Counted from the stretch's first letter, positions 10,375 to 19,993 are shown. The stretch: DNA of 64,000 nt from Rufibacter tibetensis (GCF_001310085.1 NZ_CP012643.1:4842001-4906000), one strand, 5' to 3'. Program-made: numbers and translations. Notes: generated from the letters alone by a model not told the origin.

Positions 10375-11064
10375 ATGAGACAAAAAATAGTCGTATTAAC
10401 AGGTGCAGGAATAAGTGCAGAAAGTGGGTTGGCAACTTTCCGGGATTCGAACGGGCTCTGGGAAGGGCATGATGTGATGGAAGTGGCTTCTCCTGAAGGC
10501 TGGCACAAAAACCCAGACCTGGTGCTGGAGTTCTACAACCAACGACGTAAAAGCGCTTTAGGCGTAGAGCCAAACGCAGCCCACAAGGCCTTGGTAGCCC
10601 TTGAAAAAAAGTTTAACGTGCAGATCATCACCCAAAACGTGGACAACTTACACGAACGGGCTGGCTCCTCTAACATCATGCACCTCCACGGAAAACTTTT
10701 TGAAAGCCGAAGCTCCTTGGACGAAAACCTTGTATACCCTATGAAAGGCTGGGAGCTGAAGAAAGGCGACCTTTGTGAAAAAGGCTCGCAATTAAGACCC
10801 AACATCGTATGGTTCGGGGAGGCAGTACCACTGATAGAACAAGCCGCTGGGGAAACCATGACCGCCGATTACCTGCTCATTATTGGCACCTCTTTACAAG
10901 TGTATCCGGCTGCTGGTTTGGTGTCCTATGCACCGCATGACGCGCCCATTTACCTCATTGACCCAAACGCACCTGCTGTCTCTTCCAGAAGAAACATCAC
11001 CATCATTCAAGAGAAAGCAACCATTGGAGTTCCAGCTTTGGTAAAGAAACTGATGGAAGAATAA
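10375..11064 (+). CDS. SIR2-family NAD-dependent protein deacylase (class III-like)
   Basis: 229 aa sirtuin. NAD-binding GAGISAESG (10-18), TQNVDNLHERAG, catalytic H105 in HLHG and the GTSLQVYPAAGL segment are all present. The Y54-x-x-R57 pair in EFYNQRRK is the known acyl-carboxylate-binding signature of SIRT5/CobB-type enzymes and predicts desuccinylase/demalonylase activity. Between HLHG and WFGE, where CobB carries four zinc-binding Cys, only one Cys is visible, so the structural zinc is probably absent. No neighbour suggests a specific substrate. Confidence 0.92.
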   Translation: MRQKIVVLTGAGISAESGLATFRDSNGLWEGHDVMEVASPEGWHKNPDLVLEFYNQRRKSALGVEPNAAHKALVALEKKFNVQIITQNVDNLHERAGSSNIMHLHGKLFESRSSLDENLVYPMKGWELKKGDLCEKGSQLRPNIVWFGEAVPLIEQAAGETMTADYLLIIGTSLQVYPAAGLVSYAPHDAPIYLIDPNAPAVSSRRNITIIQEKATIGVPALVKKLMEE

Positions 11065-11174
11065 GGTGCTACGGGATAGAGTCTTATGTAGATTGATAAC
11101 AATCAATTCAAGTGGTCCTAATCAATCGCTTCTGTTTAAGGTTTCCTTTCAGAAAAAGGGCATGAAATAACTTG

Positions 11175-12251
11175 TTACGCCGGCAGTTCCCAGGGACGTT
11201 CAGGGTTGTACCAAAGCTCTTCTCCCCTAATTTCTAAAGGAGAGGCAAAGTTATTATGGTACAATTGACCTGTTCCAAGACCTTGCGGCAAGGGGTTTCC
11301 CAGGTCTGAAGCAAATTGCGCAATGGCATTCAAGCCTATGTTTGACTCCAGCGCCGAGGTCAGCCACCAATCTATACCTAATGATTCTGCTACCTGTATC
11401 CACTCACGGCTACTGACCAAACCTCCTACAAGCGTGGGCTTGATGATGATGTATTGCGGGCGAATCTTATCTAACAACTTCCATTTATTCTCTTTGCCAC
11501 TGACGCCAATCAGCTCTTCGTCCAGTGCGATTGGAATTGGGGAAGCGCTGCACAACAGTTGCAGGTCCTCCATTTTACCTGGTTTGATGGGTTGTTCCAA
11601 TGAATGAATTTCAAAGGTGGCTAACTGCCGTATTTTTTCTTCGGCATCATCAACTGAGAAAGCACCATTTGCGTCAAGTCGCAGTTCCAGCACTTCAGGA
11701 CCCGCAACCCTTCTTATTTCTTTCAGGATCTTTAACTCCTGCGAAAAATCAAGACCTCCAATTTTTAGTTTTAAACAGGTAAAGCCCTGGTCCATCTTCT
11801 TCTCTATCTGAGAGCGCATGAAAGCAGGATCTCCCATCCAGATGAGCCCATTGATTCTAATCCCTTTTTCTGATCTGCTGAAAGCAGTGTTGTACAGCTT
11901 TCGTTTACCTCCCCTAAAGTAATCTACCCAAGCTGTTTCAGCGCCGAAACAGATGGAGGGCCATTGTTCTAGGGCTCTCCAGAATTCAAGGGATTCCTCA
12001 GACTCAGGATCTTCTATGTGCAAATCGTTGTATTGCTGGCAAAGCTGCTCCAGAAGAGAATGGAATTCAGGGGAGAAATCGGTACTTAAACCGGGCAAGG
12101 GAGAACATTCTCCCCACCCCTGCTTTTCTAAATTTTGGGTATGGTGCACCCGCAGGTAATGGGCAAGGTGCGTCTGCATAGCCCCCCTGGAAGTACGGGC
12201 ATCAAACCTGAAAGCTAATTCGCGGGAAAAAGGCGTTAAAACAAAGGGCAT
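11175..12251 (-). CDS. menC: o-Succinylbenzoate synthase, menaquinone pathway (enolase superfamily)
   Basis: 358 aa from the ATG at 12251; a longer frame reaching 12341 would overlap egtB and lacks family similarity. The enolase-superfamily active site is complete: KLK (K161, K163), metal ligands D193 (LRLDANG), E219 (LEQPI) and D244 (ALDEEL), and the opposite catalytic K271 (IIKPTLVGG). It dehydrates SHCHC to o-succinylbenzoate in menaquinone synthesis. No other men gene is in the window. The dipeptide epimerase alternative is less likely given the IIKPTLVGG signature and the overall MenC-like N-terminus. Confidence 0.88.
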   Translation of the reverse strand: MPFVLTPFSRELAFRFDARTSRGAMQTHLAHYLRVHHTQNLEKQGWGECSPLPGLSTDFSPEFHSLLEQLCQQYNDLHIEDPESEESLEFWRALEQWPSICFGAETAWVDYFRGGKRKLYNTAFSRSEKGIRINGLIWMGDPAFMRSQIEKKMDQGFTCLKLKIGGLDFSQELKILKEIRRVAGPEVLELRLDANGAFSVDDAEEKIRQLATFEIHSLEQPIKPGKMEDLQLLCSASPIPIALDEELIGVSGKENKWKLLDKIRPQYIIIKPTLVGGLVSSREWIQVAESLGIDWWLTSALESNIGLNAIAQFASDLGNPLPQGLGTGQLYHNNFASPLEIRGEELWYNPERPWELPA

Positions 12252-12291
12252 AGTTTCTTTAGAACGCAAATGAAGGTACAACCTTTCAGTA

Positions 12292-12299
12292 CAAAAGTA
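12292..12299 (-). promoter_or_regulatory. Putative -7 element of menC
   Basis: On the minus strand this reads TACTTTTG, a full match to TAnnTTTG, 40 bp upstream of the menC ATG at 12251. No convincing -33 TTG was found. Confidence 0.4.
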
Positions 12300-12329
12300 G
12301 TTTAGAAGGTGTAAATACGTAAAAACCAC

Positions 12330-13622
12330 ATGTCCTTCCATCCAACTTACGATACAGGCAATTTTTTATTTCGGTACCAAACCATACGGAAGCAAACGGA
12401 GAAGATCTGTGCACCGCTTTCACCTGAAGACACTGTAATGCAACCTATGGTTGACGTGAGCCCGCCTAAGTGGCACCTGGGGCATACTACCTGGTTTTTT
12501 GAGACCTTCATCCTGGTGCCGCACCTACCCGGCTACCAGTCATACCATCCCCAGTACGCCTTTCTGTTTAACTCTTACTACAACAGCATGGGGAGCCGGG
12601 TAGCCAGATCAGATAGGGGAACGTTATCCCGTCCGCCCCTGGAAGATATCTATGCTTACCGCCGTCATGTGGATGAAGCCATGGAAGAAGCCCTCGGAAT
12701 GACTTCTTTGCTGGAAAACCCATCAATAGCAGCCGTTATAGAGTTGGGCTTGCAGCATGAGCAACAACACCAGGAACTACTCCTTACCGATATCAAATAC
12801 ATCTTAAGCTGCAATCCTCTGCTGCCTGCTTATTTACCTGAGGTCCCTGCAGTTTCTTCATTGTTTTCTGAAAAACACCTATCAAACGAATGGAGCACTG
12901 TTCCTGCTGGTGTATATTCTGTAGGTTATGAAGGCGATGGCTTTTGTTTTGACAATGAACTTAAAGCACACCAGGTGTACATTGCCGAGTTTCAGGCCCG
13001 CCGTTCTCTGGTGACCAATGGAGAGTACCTGGAGTTTATAGAGGCAGGCGGCTACTCTGATTTCAAGTATTGGTTAGATGAAGGCTGGCAACTGGCGCAA
13101 CAGCAGCAATGGCAGGCGCCCCTGTATTGGGTACAACTAGATGGCGAATGGTGGATGTATACCTTACATGGCCTGCTAAAGCTGGACCTGCAGGCACCTG
13201 TTACGCACGTGAGCTTTTACGAAGCCCTTGCTTACGCCAACTGGTCTGGTTACCGGTTGCTGACTGAATTTGAATGGGAAGTACTGGCTCAGCTTCATGC
13301 TAACCCCGTTACGGATGGAAACTTCATGGAAAGTGAGCTGTACCACCCAGTAGCCGCTGTAATCAGGGATGATTCCACTCAAGTGGCACACCTGCTAGGA
13401 AATACCTGGGAATGGACCTATAGCGGGTATTTTCCGTATCCTGGTTTTGAAACAGCACCTGGTGCTTTGGGTGAGTATAATGGCAAGTTTATGGTGAACC
13501 AGTTGGTGTTGCGCGGCGGTTCCTGCGCTACTCCACAAAGCCATATCAGACCCACATACCGTAACTTTTTCCACGCTGACAAACGCTGGCAATTCACCGG
13601 CATCAGGCTGGCTAAACGATAA
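12330..13622 (+). CDS. egtB: EgtB-type sulfoxide synthase (ergothioneine biosynthesis)
   Basis: 430 aa with the two-domain EgtB layout. The N-terminal DinB-like four-helix domain (about 10-165) carries the iron ligands H52 (HLGHTTW) and H143/H147 (GLQHEQQHQELL). The C-terminal formylglycine-generating-enzyme-like domain (about 190-430) ends with RGGSCATPQSHIRPTYRNFF-type sequence. EgtB joins a thiol donor (cysteine or gamma-glutamylcysteine) to trimethylhistidine with O2. It is 3 bp upstream of egtD, so the pair forms an operon. The thiol donor preference cannot be read from the sequence. Ovothiol synthase OvoA is excluded because there is no C-terminal methyltransferase domain. Confidence 0.92.
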   Translation: MSFHPTYDTGNFLFRYQTIRKQTEKICAPLSPEDTVMQPMVDVSPPKWHLGHTTWFFETFILVPHLPGYQSYHPQYAFLFNSYYNSMGSRVARSDRGTLSRPPLEDIYAYRRHVDEAMEEALGMTSLLENPSIAAVIELGLQHEQQHQELLLTDIKYILSCNPLLPAYLPEVPAVSSLFSEKHLSNEWSTVPAGVYSVGYEGDGFCFDNELKAHQVYIAEFQARRSLVTNGEYLEFIEAGGYSDFKYWLDEGWQLAQQQQWQAPLYWVQLDGEWWMYTLHGLLKLDLQAPVTHVSFYEALAYANWSGYRLLTEFEWEVLAQLHANPVTDGNFMESELYHPVAAVIRDDSTQVAHLLGNTWEWTYSGYFPYPGFETAPGALGEYNGKFMVNQLVLRGGSCATPQSHIRPTYRNFFHADKRWQFTGIRLAKR

Positions 13623-13625
13623 TTT

Positions 13626-14633
13626 ATGATGACACACGTTACCCAAAGTTCGCTTACCAACCTGCTGCCCACCCGGGTCTCTGATGACAACGGCCTGGCT
13701 CAGGATGTGATGCAGGGCTTGAGTCAAACCCCTAAAAAGCTCTCATCCCGTTTCTTTTATGATGCAAAGGGAAGTCAGTTGTTCCAGCAAATCATGGAGC
13801 TACCGGAATACTACCTGACCAAGCTGGAGCACCAGATTCTGTCCCAGCAACGAAAGGAAATTCTGTACTCTATAGACATTCAAAAGCCATTCCAATTAGT
13901 GGACCTTGGGGCTGGCGACGCTTATAAAACCAAGCTGCTTCTCTCAGAATTGATGGCTTCAAAGGCTGACTTTTCATACGTTCCTTTAGACATCTCAGAT
14001 GACCAGTTAAACCTCTTGCTGGAGGACATGCACCACCGGTGGCCTACTTTACTGGTTCAAGCCTTAGCCGCAGAATACTTCCAGGGTCTGGAATGGTTAA
14101 ACCAGAACCAGCGCCAACGCAAAGTAGTGTTGTTCCTGGGATCCAACATCGGGAATTTCGATTTGCCAGACGCCAAAAACTTTCTATGCGCCTTAAGAGA
14201 AACCCTTAACCCAGAAGATGCCTTCCTTCTGGGTTTGGACTTGCGCAAAGACCCTGAAAAGATTAGAAGAGCCTATGATGATGCGGCAGGAGTAACCTCA
14301 GCCTTCAACATCAATCTCCTGCACCGCATCAACAAGGAGCTAAAAGCAGACTTTGACCTGGACCAGTTCCAGCACTTCGCAGAGTATGATCCTTTAGAAG
14401 GCACCATGCGGAGTTTCCTCATCAGCAAGAAAGCGCAGGAGGTTCATATTGGCACCTTAAACCAGACGTTCCATTTTGATGCCTGGGAAGCCATTCATAC
14501 AGAGAATTCCTACAAATTCTCCTTGAAGCAAGTTGAAGAAATGGCCCATTCCTGCGGGTTCAAAGTACAGGACGTTTTCACAGACAAAACCCATGGGTTT
14601 GCTGATGTTCTGCTTAGGCCAGTTTCAAATTAA
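13626..14633 (+). CDS. egtD: L-histidine N-alpha-methyltransferase
   Basis: 335 aa SAM-dependent methyltransferase of the EgtD family. SAM-binding VDLGAGDAYKT lies near residue 95, LFLGSNIGNFD near 170, and the C-terminal half has the histidine-binding lobe typical of the family. It trimethylates L-histidine to hercynine, the substrate of EgtB. Its start (ATGATG at 13626) is 3 bp after the egtB stop. egtA, egtC and a classic egtE are absent here; many bacteria work without egtA/egtC when EgtB takes cysteine directly. Confidence 0.93.
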   Translation: MMTHVTQSSLTNLLPTRVSDDNGLAQDVMQGLSQTPKKLSSRFFYDAKGSQLFQQIMELPEYYLTKLEHQILSQQRKEILYSIDIQKPFQLVDLGAGDAYKTKLLLSELMASKADFSYVPLDISDDQLNLLLEDMHHRWPTLLVQALAAEYFQGLEWLNQNQRQRKVVLFLGSNIGNFDLPDAKNFLCALRETLNPEDAFLLGLDLRKDPEKIRRAYDDAAGVTSAFNINLLHRINKELKADFDLDQFQHFAEYDPLEGTMRSFLISKKAQEVHIGTLNQTFHFDAWEAIHTENSYKFSLKQVEEMAHSCGFKVQDVFTDKTHGFADVLLRPVSN

Positions 14634-14660
14634 CTTATCAAAGCTTTAATCACTATAGCA

Positions 14661-14684
14661 CAAATGGTAAGAACTTACCATTTG
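14661..14684. terminator. 24-bp dyad after egtD
   Basis: Perfect inverted repeat: arms 14661-14671 (CAAATGGTAAG) and 14674-14684 with only 2 nt between them. No T-tract follows. It may be a weak terminator of egtBD or an operator for the next gene. Confidence 0.4.
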
Positions 14685-14757
14685 CTTTAAGGATAGTGTC
14701 TCATTTCAGGGCTGCTTCTCAAAAAAAAGGGTTTAATTCTGTTTCTAATGAAAGCCA

Positions 14758-15900
14758 TTGAGTAGATTAGGTCCCGCTATTTGTACTCCTAATAGTCATT
14801 TTCTTATGGACATTATTCCTTTGCACTTAGGCGTAAGCCATTTCCATACACCTGCCGCAGCCGTAGAGGCTATGCAGGAAGCCATTGCCCAACACAACAC
14901 TTTTTATGGACCTAATGAGGGGCTGCCGGAACTTAGAAATGCTTTAGCTCAGCGTTACCTGGAAGATGAAGGGGTGCCAATGCCGGCAGAGCAGATTCTA
15001 ATTACTCATGGAGCCAAACATGCGATCCATCTGTACCTCCATAGCTTGCTGCACCCCGGAGACGAAGTAGTAGCGCTGGCCCCCTACTGGTTTGCATTTC
15101 CGGAGCTAATTAGGCAAAGTGGCGGAAAACTAGTTTCTGTGTCTGCTAATCCAGAGCAAGGCTATTCCTTGAACCTGGAAGCGCTTCGGAGAAAATTGAA
15201 CCCAGACACCAAACTGTTAATCCTGACCAACCCTGGGAACCCCACCGGAAAAGTGTATTCAGTGGAGGAGCTACAGGAAGTAGCCAGGCTGCTGGGGGAG
15301 TTCCCTAATTTGCATGTGCTGTCAGATGAAATCTATGATGGTTTAGGTTTTGACAAACCAGTTCCCTCCTTTTTACGGTTTGAGCACCTGAGAGATAGGG
15401 TTGCGGTGGTAAATGGTTTCTCAAAGTCTTTCGCAATGTCTGGCTGGCGTGTAGGTTACCTGATTGCCCCATTTCAGATTCTGCACAAAGCCACCGAACT
15501 GCAGCTAAAATGGATTTCAGGAGTTTCGCCGTTCCTGCAAGCTGGGGCAGCCGCCGCCACCCGGAACCGTCATCAAATCTGGAAACAGTTCCGTGAGGAT
15601 CTAGAAGGCAAACGCGAGTTGATGAGAAAAGAACTGGACAAGATGCCGAAGCTCAAGTTTACAGTTCCGCAGGCAGGCTATTATTATACCTTACAAGTTG
15701 AGGGATGTCTTTACCCTCAGAATCCTTCCTCTCCTTTTCAGTTGGTAGAGGAATGGGCTGCAGCTTTGAAAGACCAGGTAGGTTTAGAAGTGCTTCCGGG
15801 CACCAACATGGGCATGGCCAATGCTGTAAGAGTTTCGTATGCACTGCCTCAGGCAATATTAGAAAGTGCTCTTATGCGCTTGAAGGCTTTTGTTTCCTAA
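14758..15900 (+). CDS. Class I PLP-dependent aminotransferase
   Basis: 380 aa from a TTG at 14758; the first ATG in frame is 14806 (364 aa). The TTG form keeps an N-terminal SRLGPAICTP segment that looks like the family's first helix, so I prefer it weakly. Fold-type I signatures: GPNEGLPELRNALA, the NPGNPTGKVYS loop, DEIYDGL, and PLP lysine in NGFSKSFAMSGWRVGY. It probably transaminates an amino acid such as aspartate, methionine or an aromatic. It lies 124 bp downstream of egtBD on the same strand, so a C-S lyase role in ergothioneine release is conceivable but not supported by family membership (EgtE is a NifS-like class V enzyme). Confidence 0.85.
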   Translation: MSRLGPAICTPNSHFLMDIIPLHLGVSHFHTPAAAVEAMQEAIAQHNTFYGPNEGLPELRNALAQRYLEDEGVPMPAEQILITHGAKHAIHLYLHSLLHPGDEVVALAPYWFAFPELIRQSGGKLVSVSANPEQGYSLNLEALRRKLNPDTKLLILTNPGNPTGKVYSVEELQEVARLLGEFPNLHVLSDEIYDGLGFDKPVPSFLRFEHLRDRVAVVNGFSKSFAMSGWRVGYLIAPFQILHKATELQLKWISGVSPFLQAGAAAATRNRHQIWKQFREDLEGKRELMRKELDKMPKLKFTVPQAGYYYTLQVEGCLYPQNPSSPFQLVEEWAAALKDQVGLEVLPGTNMGMANAVRVSYALPQAILESALMRLKAFVS

Positions 15901-16241
15901 TCTTAAACTCATTCAAATAAACTTTCACAGTATGGCTGCCAGGTTTACACCAAGAAAAACTCCGCCTATCTGCTAACCTACCTTTTGCGCTTACAGACTT
16001 TGTTTCTACAGCCCATATAAGGCATGAGCTCATCAAGTCATACAAAAAGAGCTAAAGCTGCCTTGATAAAGGCAATTTCACAAAGCCTTGTTTGTAAGAA
16101 AAAGAGTACCACAGTTGCTTTTCAGGTTGTCCCAGTAAAGCATATTCATTTATTTCTCCTCTTCTTTCCTCAAGCTTTTGAGCGGGATAGGTTTAAGAAA
16201 ATAGCCTTACCTTTGCGGGCTGTTTCTAAAAACCTCCCTTT
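15901..16241. other. Intergenic region with a possible MATE promoter
   Basis: 341 bp without a convincing gene. A TAnnTTTG match (TACCTTTG) lies at 16208-16215, 26 bp before the GTG of the MATE gene. A 73-codon frame at 16024-16245 has no recognisable features and overlaps the transporter start, so I do not call it. Confidence 0.4.
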
Positions 16242-17576
16242 GTGATTTTCTCTGCCCATTACCGTGAACATTATAAAAGCACCTTCTGGCTGGCCTACCC
16301 AGTGGTATTAAGTCAGTTGGGGCACATTTTGGTTTCTGTGGCAGACAGCGTAATGGCAGGGCGAATTGGAACAGTGCAGTTAGCGGCAGCCTCGTTGGGG
16401 AACAGCATCTTCACCATTGTCCTGGTCTTTGGCTTGGGTATTTCTTATGCCATTACTCCCTTAGTGGCCCGTGCCGATGGCCGGAAGAATCATACGCGAA
16501 TTGCGTTGGTGTTATTAAATGGCCTGGTGCTGAACACACTCATTGGTATTCTCCTCTTCCTGGCTTTTTGGGGCTTATCGCCTTTTATAGCTTATTTAAA
16601 TCAACCGGAGGAAGTGGTGCGTTTAGCAATCCCTTACGTGAACGTCCTGTTTCTCTCCATGGTACCCCTCATGGTGTTCCAAGCTTTTAAGCAATTCGCG
16701 GAAGGTCTATCCCTCACCAAACAGTCTATGTACATCTCCATTCTGGCCAACGTGATCAATGTGGGCCTGAATTACGTGCTTATCTACGGTAAGCTGGGCA
16801 TGCCAGCTCTTGGTTTGAACGGTGCCGCCTGGGCTACCCTTATATCCAGAATACTAATGGCAGGCATGATGGCGATGTTCATTTTCATGTCGCCACGCTT
16901 TGCAAGGTATAGAAGCTATCTGCACCTTCAGAGCATTTCCTGGTCACACATGACCCGGATGTTCAAAATAGGTTTTCCTATTTCTTTGCAGATGATCTTT
17001 GAAATGGGCGCCTTCAGTTTCTCGGCGGTAATGATTGGCTGGCTGGGTGCAAGAGATTTAGCTTCGCACCAGATTGCCTTAAACGTGGCGTCCGTAACCT
17101 ATATGATGGCCAGTGGTATCTCAGCGGCAGCCACCATCAGGGTAGGAAAGCTCAGGGGATCAGGAGATGCACACGGGATTCATACCGCCGGGTACAGCAG
17201 CCTCATTATGGGAGCCATGTTTATGGCCACCAGTGCCTTGCTGATCATCCTTTGTAAAGATTTGATCCCGCACTTCTACGTGAAAGACGTGACGGTACAT
17301 GCCCTGGCCGCACAGTTACTCATTGTTGCAGCTGTCTTCCAGCTTTCTGACGGGGTACAGGTAGTGGCATTAGGTGCTTTGCGTGGCTTGGAAGACGTAA
17401 AAGTACCCAGCATGATCTCGCTTTTCTCCTACTGGCTTATTGCTTTGCCTTTGGGGTATGCGTTAGGGTTCTGGGCGAACTTAGGTGCCATTGGCATTTG
17501 GTTGGGGCTTCTGACGGGCCTAACTTTTGCAGCAGTTTTATTATTTTTTAGATTCAGGAAGTTTAGCCCGCAATAA
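16242..17576 (+). CDS. MATE-family multidrug/Na+ antiporter (NorM-like)
   Basis: 444 aa with about 12 hydrophobic segments in the MATE two-fold arrangement, starting with LAYPVVLSQLGHILVSVADSVMAG and showing the second-half counterpart IGFPISLQMIFEMGAFSFSAVMIG. Inner-membrane exporter of drugs or cationic compounds coupled to Na+ or H+. The start is GTG (16242), 27 bp after a -7-like element. The next gene begins 67 bp after the stop. Substrate cannot be predicted. Confidence 0.92.
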   Translation: MIFSAHYREHYKSTFWLAYPVVLSQLGHILVSVADSVMAGRIGTVQLAAASLGNSIFTIVLVFGLGISYAITPLVARADGRKNHTRIALVLLNGLVLNTLIGILLFLAFWGLSPFIAYLNQPEEVVRLAIPYVNVLFLSMVPLMVFQAFKQFAEGLSLTKQSMYISILANVINVGLNYVLIYGKLGMPALGLNGAAWATLISRILMAGMMAMFIFMSPRFARYRSYLHLQSISWSHMTRMFKIGFPISLQMIFEMGAFSFSAVMIGWLGARDLASHQIALNVASVTYMMASGISAAATIRVGKLRGSGDAHGIHTAGYSSLIMGAMFMATSALLIILCKDLIPHFYVKDVTVHALAAQLLIVAAVFQLSDGVQVVALGALRGLEDVKVPSMISLFSYWLIALPLGYALGFWANLGAIGIWLGLLTGLTFAAVLLFFRFRKFSPQ

Positions 17577-17643
17577 TTTTTTTCGTAGGTAGTTCATATT
17601 GGAGGAAACTCCTTTGCGGAAGGAGTGTGTTACCCGAGCAGCT

Positions 17644-18192
17644 ATGACCTTTTCATTTCTACCCCTTTGGATAAGCGCGCTGTTTTTCGCCTCTTTTCCA
17701 GTAACTAAACCCAAAACGCTTGCCCCTTCTGCTGACATCCCCTGGACGGTTCGGAAACGACTGACCTGGGATGATTTTGCGGGCAACCCTGCGCCCGAAA
17801 ACCGCCACCACGCCCTCACTTCTACCAACATGGAGATGAAGGTAAAATGCGAGAACAACCAACTCAAGTTTAAAGTGGAAGCTGTTTTCAACCCAAAGGA
17901 ATCCTGGACCCGTAACAAAACCTCCGTTTTGCTCCTGGCCCATGAACAACTCCACTTTGATTTAACAGAGCTCCATGCCCGCCAACTCCGCAAACGTTTG
18001 GCGGAGCTGCCCAATGCCTGCAACCGGGGCGCAGCAGACCTAAATAAATACGCGACGGAGGCTTTCAACAAATGGCACAAAGAGCAGGACCTCTATGACC
18101 AGGAGAGCCGCCACGGGCTTGATAAAGAAAAACAAATGGAGTGGATTGCCTCAGTAGAGATCCGGCTGAAGCAATTGGAAGCTTATAAGTAA
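17644..18192 (+). CDS. DUF922-like exported protease-like protein
   Basis: 182 aa from the ATG at 17644. The N-terminus is a signal peptide-like hydrophobic stretch (FLPLWISALFFASFPV). The middle carries the WTVRKRLTWDDFAG start typical of DUF922, and H100-E-Q-L-H104 in LLAHEQLHFD, an HExxH zinc-protease-like motif followed by a third candidate ligand in ELHAR. The C-terminus is Lys/Glu-rich and probably helical. Activity on a substrate has not been shown for the family as far as I know. Probably periplasmic. It ends at a bidirectional terminator. Confidence 0.75.
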   Translation: MTFSFLPLWISALFFASFPVTKPKTLAPSADIPWTVRKRLTWDDFAGNPAPENRHHALTSTNMEMKVKCENNQLKFKVEAVFNPKESWTRNKTSVLLLAHEQLHFDLTELHARQLRKRLAELPNACNRGAADLNKYATEAFNKWHKEQDLYDQESRHGLDKEKQMEWIASVEIRLKQLEAYK

Positions 18193-18242
18193 GCTTTACC
18201 TGTTTCAATATAACCCTTTAGTTATAAGCCATATATATAAAG

Positions 18243-18285
18243 AGGGGTTTACGTGCTGATTTGCTAAATCACCACGTAAACCCCT
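18243..18285. terminator. Hairpin between convergent genes
   Basis: Arms 18243-18255 and 18273-18285, perfectly complementary (AGGGGTTTACGTG and complement), extended outward by TAAAG / CTTTA after a small bulge. It separates the DUF922 gene from the convergent oxidoreductase. Confidence 0.75.
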
Positions 18286-18308
18286 CACCTCTTTAAAACT
18301 GTTCTCTT

Positions 18309-19847
18309 TTAAAGTTTCTCTAAGTCTTTTGGCGCAGGCCCTGCTACTACTTTCCCGTACGGGTCAAAGCGTGAGCCGTGGCATGGGCAATCCCAGGAAT
18401 TCTCCAGATTGTTCCAGTGCACAATGCAGCCTAAGTGCGTACATACTGCTGAACATTCATGCCGTTGCCCTTGGGCATCACAGTATACGGCTACTTTCCC
18501 AACGCCTTTCTGCACCACTACTCCGGTACCGGGGGCAATGACCTCTTCTTCTTTGTTTCCGGGTTTTACCCAATCTAAATACTGGCCAGCTACGTTCAGG
18601 TTCTCTTTCAGGAACTCCTTGGCAGAATCAGTAGATAAGGTGACCCGGCCCGGATCATAGAGTTTTTCCCAAGGGTTAGCCCGTTCCAGAATCAGGTCGG
18701 TGATGAGAATACCAGCTATAGTGCCGTGGGTCATCCCGTGTCCTGAGTCACCGGTGGCGATGTACACGTTTTTACTGTCGCCGGGATTCCGGCCTATGAA
18801 GCCCATGAAGTCAACCGGTTCCATCACCTGCCCAGACCAGCGGAACACGACGTCTTGCACCATGGGGTATTTCTTACGGGTCCATTCTTCCAGGCAGTCA
18901 AAACGCTCCCGCTCATCGGTTTCACTTTGGCCCGTTTTGTGATCTTCCCCGCCTACAATCAGAATCTCGCTGTCCAGGTTTTCCTCACCTGCAATTGAGC
19001 CAAGCCGAACATAATGGTATGGGTCAGAATCATCCCAATACAAGGCAGTAGGTACGGTCCTCTTGGGCACCCTGGCACCTATCACGTAGGTTCTGTAAGG
19101 CGCCTGCTTTGTGTGCATGGTCACCTGGTCATTCACTGGGGTGTTGGTACATACCACCAAATGGTTGGAGGTGACAGAGAAACCAGCATCGGTTATGACC
19201 CTGTTAACCCTACCCGTGTCAAACTCGGTAACGTGGCTGTTGGTATAAATCTCTCCGCCATGATCCAGGATGTACCGGCTCAGCACTGCCAGGTATTTCA
19301 CCGGATGAAACTGGGCCTGGTGCGGGAACATCAAACAAGGCCCGTCGCTTACAGAAGGCAGTGGGCACTGCTTCAGTTTCACCACATCCATGATGCCCAG
19401 TTCATGACAAGCGGCAAGTTCCTGGTCTAACTGGTCTTCTGTGTCAGTTGCCCCTAAAAACAGATACCCCGGAAGATAGGTGAAGTCGCATTGTATCTTC
19501 TCGTCTTTGATGATCTGTTCTATTCTATGAATGGCTTCCCGATGGCTCTCATAGGCTAACAAGGCCTGAGGCTTACCAAAGACTTTATTTAATTTAGAGA
19601 ATCGGTCATCTAAAGCCCACGAGAGGTGCGCAGTGGTGCGGCTGGTTTCTCCACCACAGATTTCTCCGGCATCCACAACCACCACTTTTTTTCCTTCTTT
19701 GGCTAATAAGTAGGCAGTGGTCAGGCCAGAAATTCCGGCTCCTACCACACAAACATCTGTGGTTACGTTACTGGCTAAGGCTTGGGTGACCGGCATTTCC
19801 ACGCCCGGCTGCCAAACCGATAAAGTTGTTCCCGTATTGTTTTTCAT
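18309..19847 (-). CDS. FAD-dependent oxidoreductase with C-terminal Rieske [2Fe-2S] domain
   Basis: 512 aa. The N-terminal DAO-type FAD domain shows the dinucleotide motif [17 protein letters not shown] (about 37-53) and the ED/ATG-type [10 protein letters not shown] motif near residue 375. The C-terminal ~90 residues are a Rieske domain with ligands C469-x-H471 and C487-x-x-H490. The fusion is known in Bacteroidota and cyanobacteria and is thought to pass electrons between FAD and the cluster; the substrate (an amine or amino acid for DAO enzymes) is unknown. It seems cytoplasmic, since no signal peptide is visible. Confidence 0.9.
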   Translation of the reverse strand: MKNNTGTTLSVWQPGVEMPVTQALASNVTTDVCVVGAGISGLTTAYLLAKEGKKVVVVDAGEICGGETSRTTAHLSWALDDRFSKLNKVFGKPQALLAYESHREAIHRIEQIIKDEKIQCDFTYLPGYLFLGATDTEDQLDQELAACHELGIMDVVKLKQCPLPSVSDGPCLMFPHQAQFHPVKYLAVLSRYILDHGGEIYTNSHVTEFDTGRVNRVITDAGFSVTSNHLVVCTNTPVNDQVTMHTKQAPYRTYVIGARVPKRTVPTALYWDDSDPYHYVRLGSIAGEENLDSEILIVGGEDHKTGQSETDERERFDCLEEWTRKKYPMVQDVVFRWSGQVMEPVDFMGFIGRNPGDSKNVYIATGDSGHGMTHGTIAGILITDLILERANPWEKLYDPGRVTLSTDSAKEFLKENLNVAGQYLDWVKPGNKEEEVIAPGTGVVVQKGVGKVAVYCDAQGQRHECSAVCTHLGCIVHWNNLENSWDCPCHGSRFDPYGKVVAGPAPKDLEKL

Positions 19848-19993
19848 AGTTTTGGTGAGGTGTAGATGGAAGCGGATCTATCTGAAAGTCCACCTCTTGA
19901 GGTACGCACACCTGCCTTAGAGGTTTCTACGGATAAGCCAATGGTATTTGTCACTTACCGCAAGAGCCCTTACCTTGTCAGGTAAAAAAGCGC

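Noticed and set aside
12252-12341. N-terminal extension of menC to 12341
   Set aside because: It would overlap egtB and cross a TAnnTTTG-like promoter on the minus strand; the ATG at 12251 matches the family start.
16024-16245. 73-codon frame upstream of the MATE gene
   Set aside because: No recognisable domain, it overlaps the MATE start, and its Lys/Phe-rich content looks like chance.
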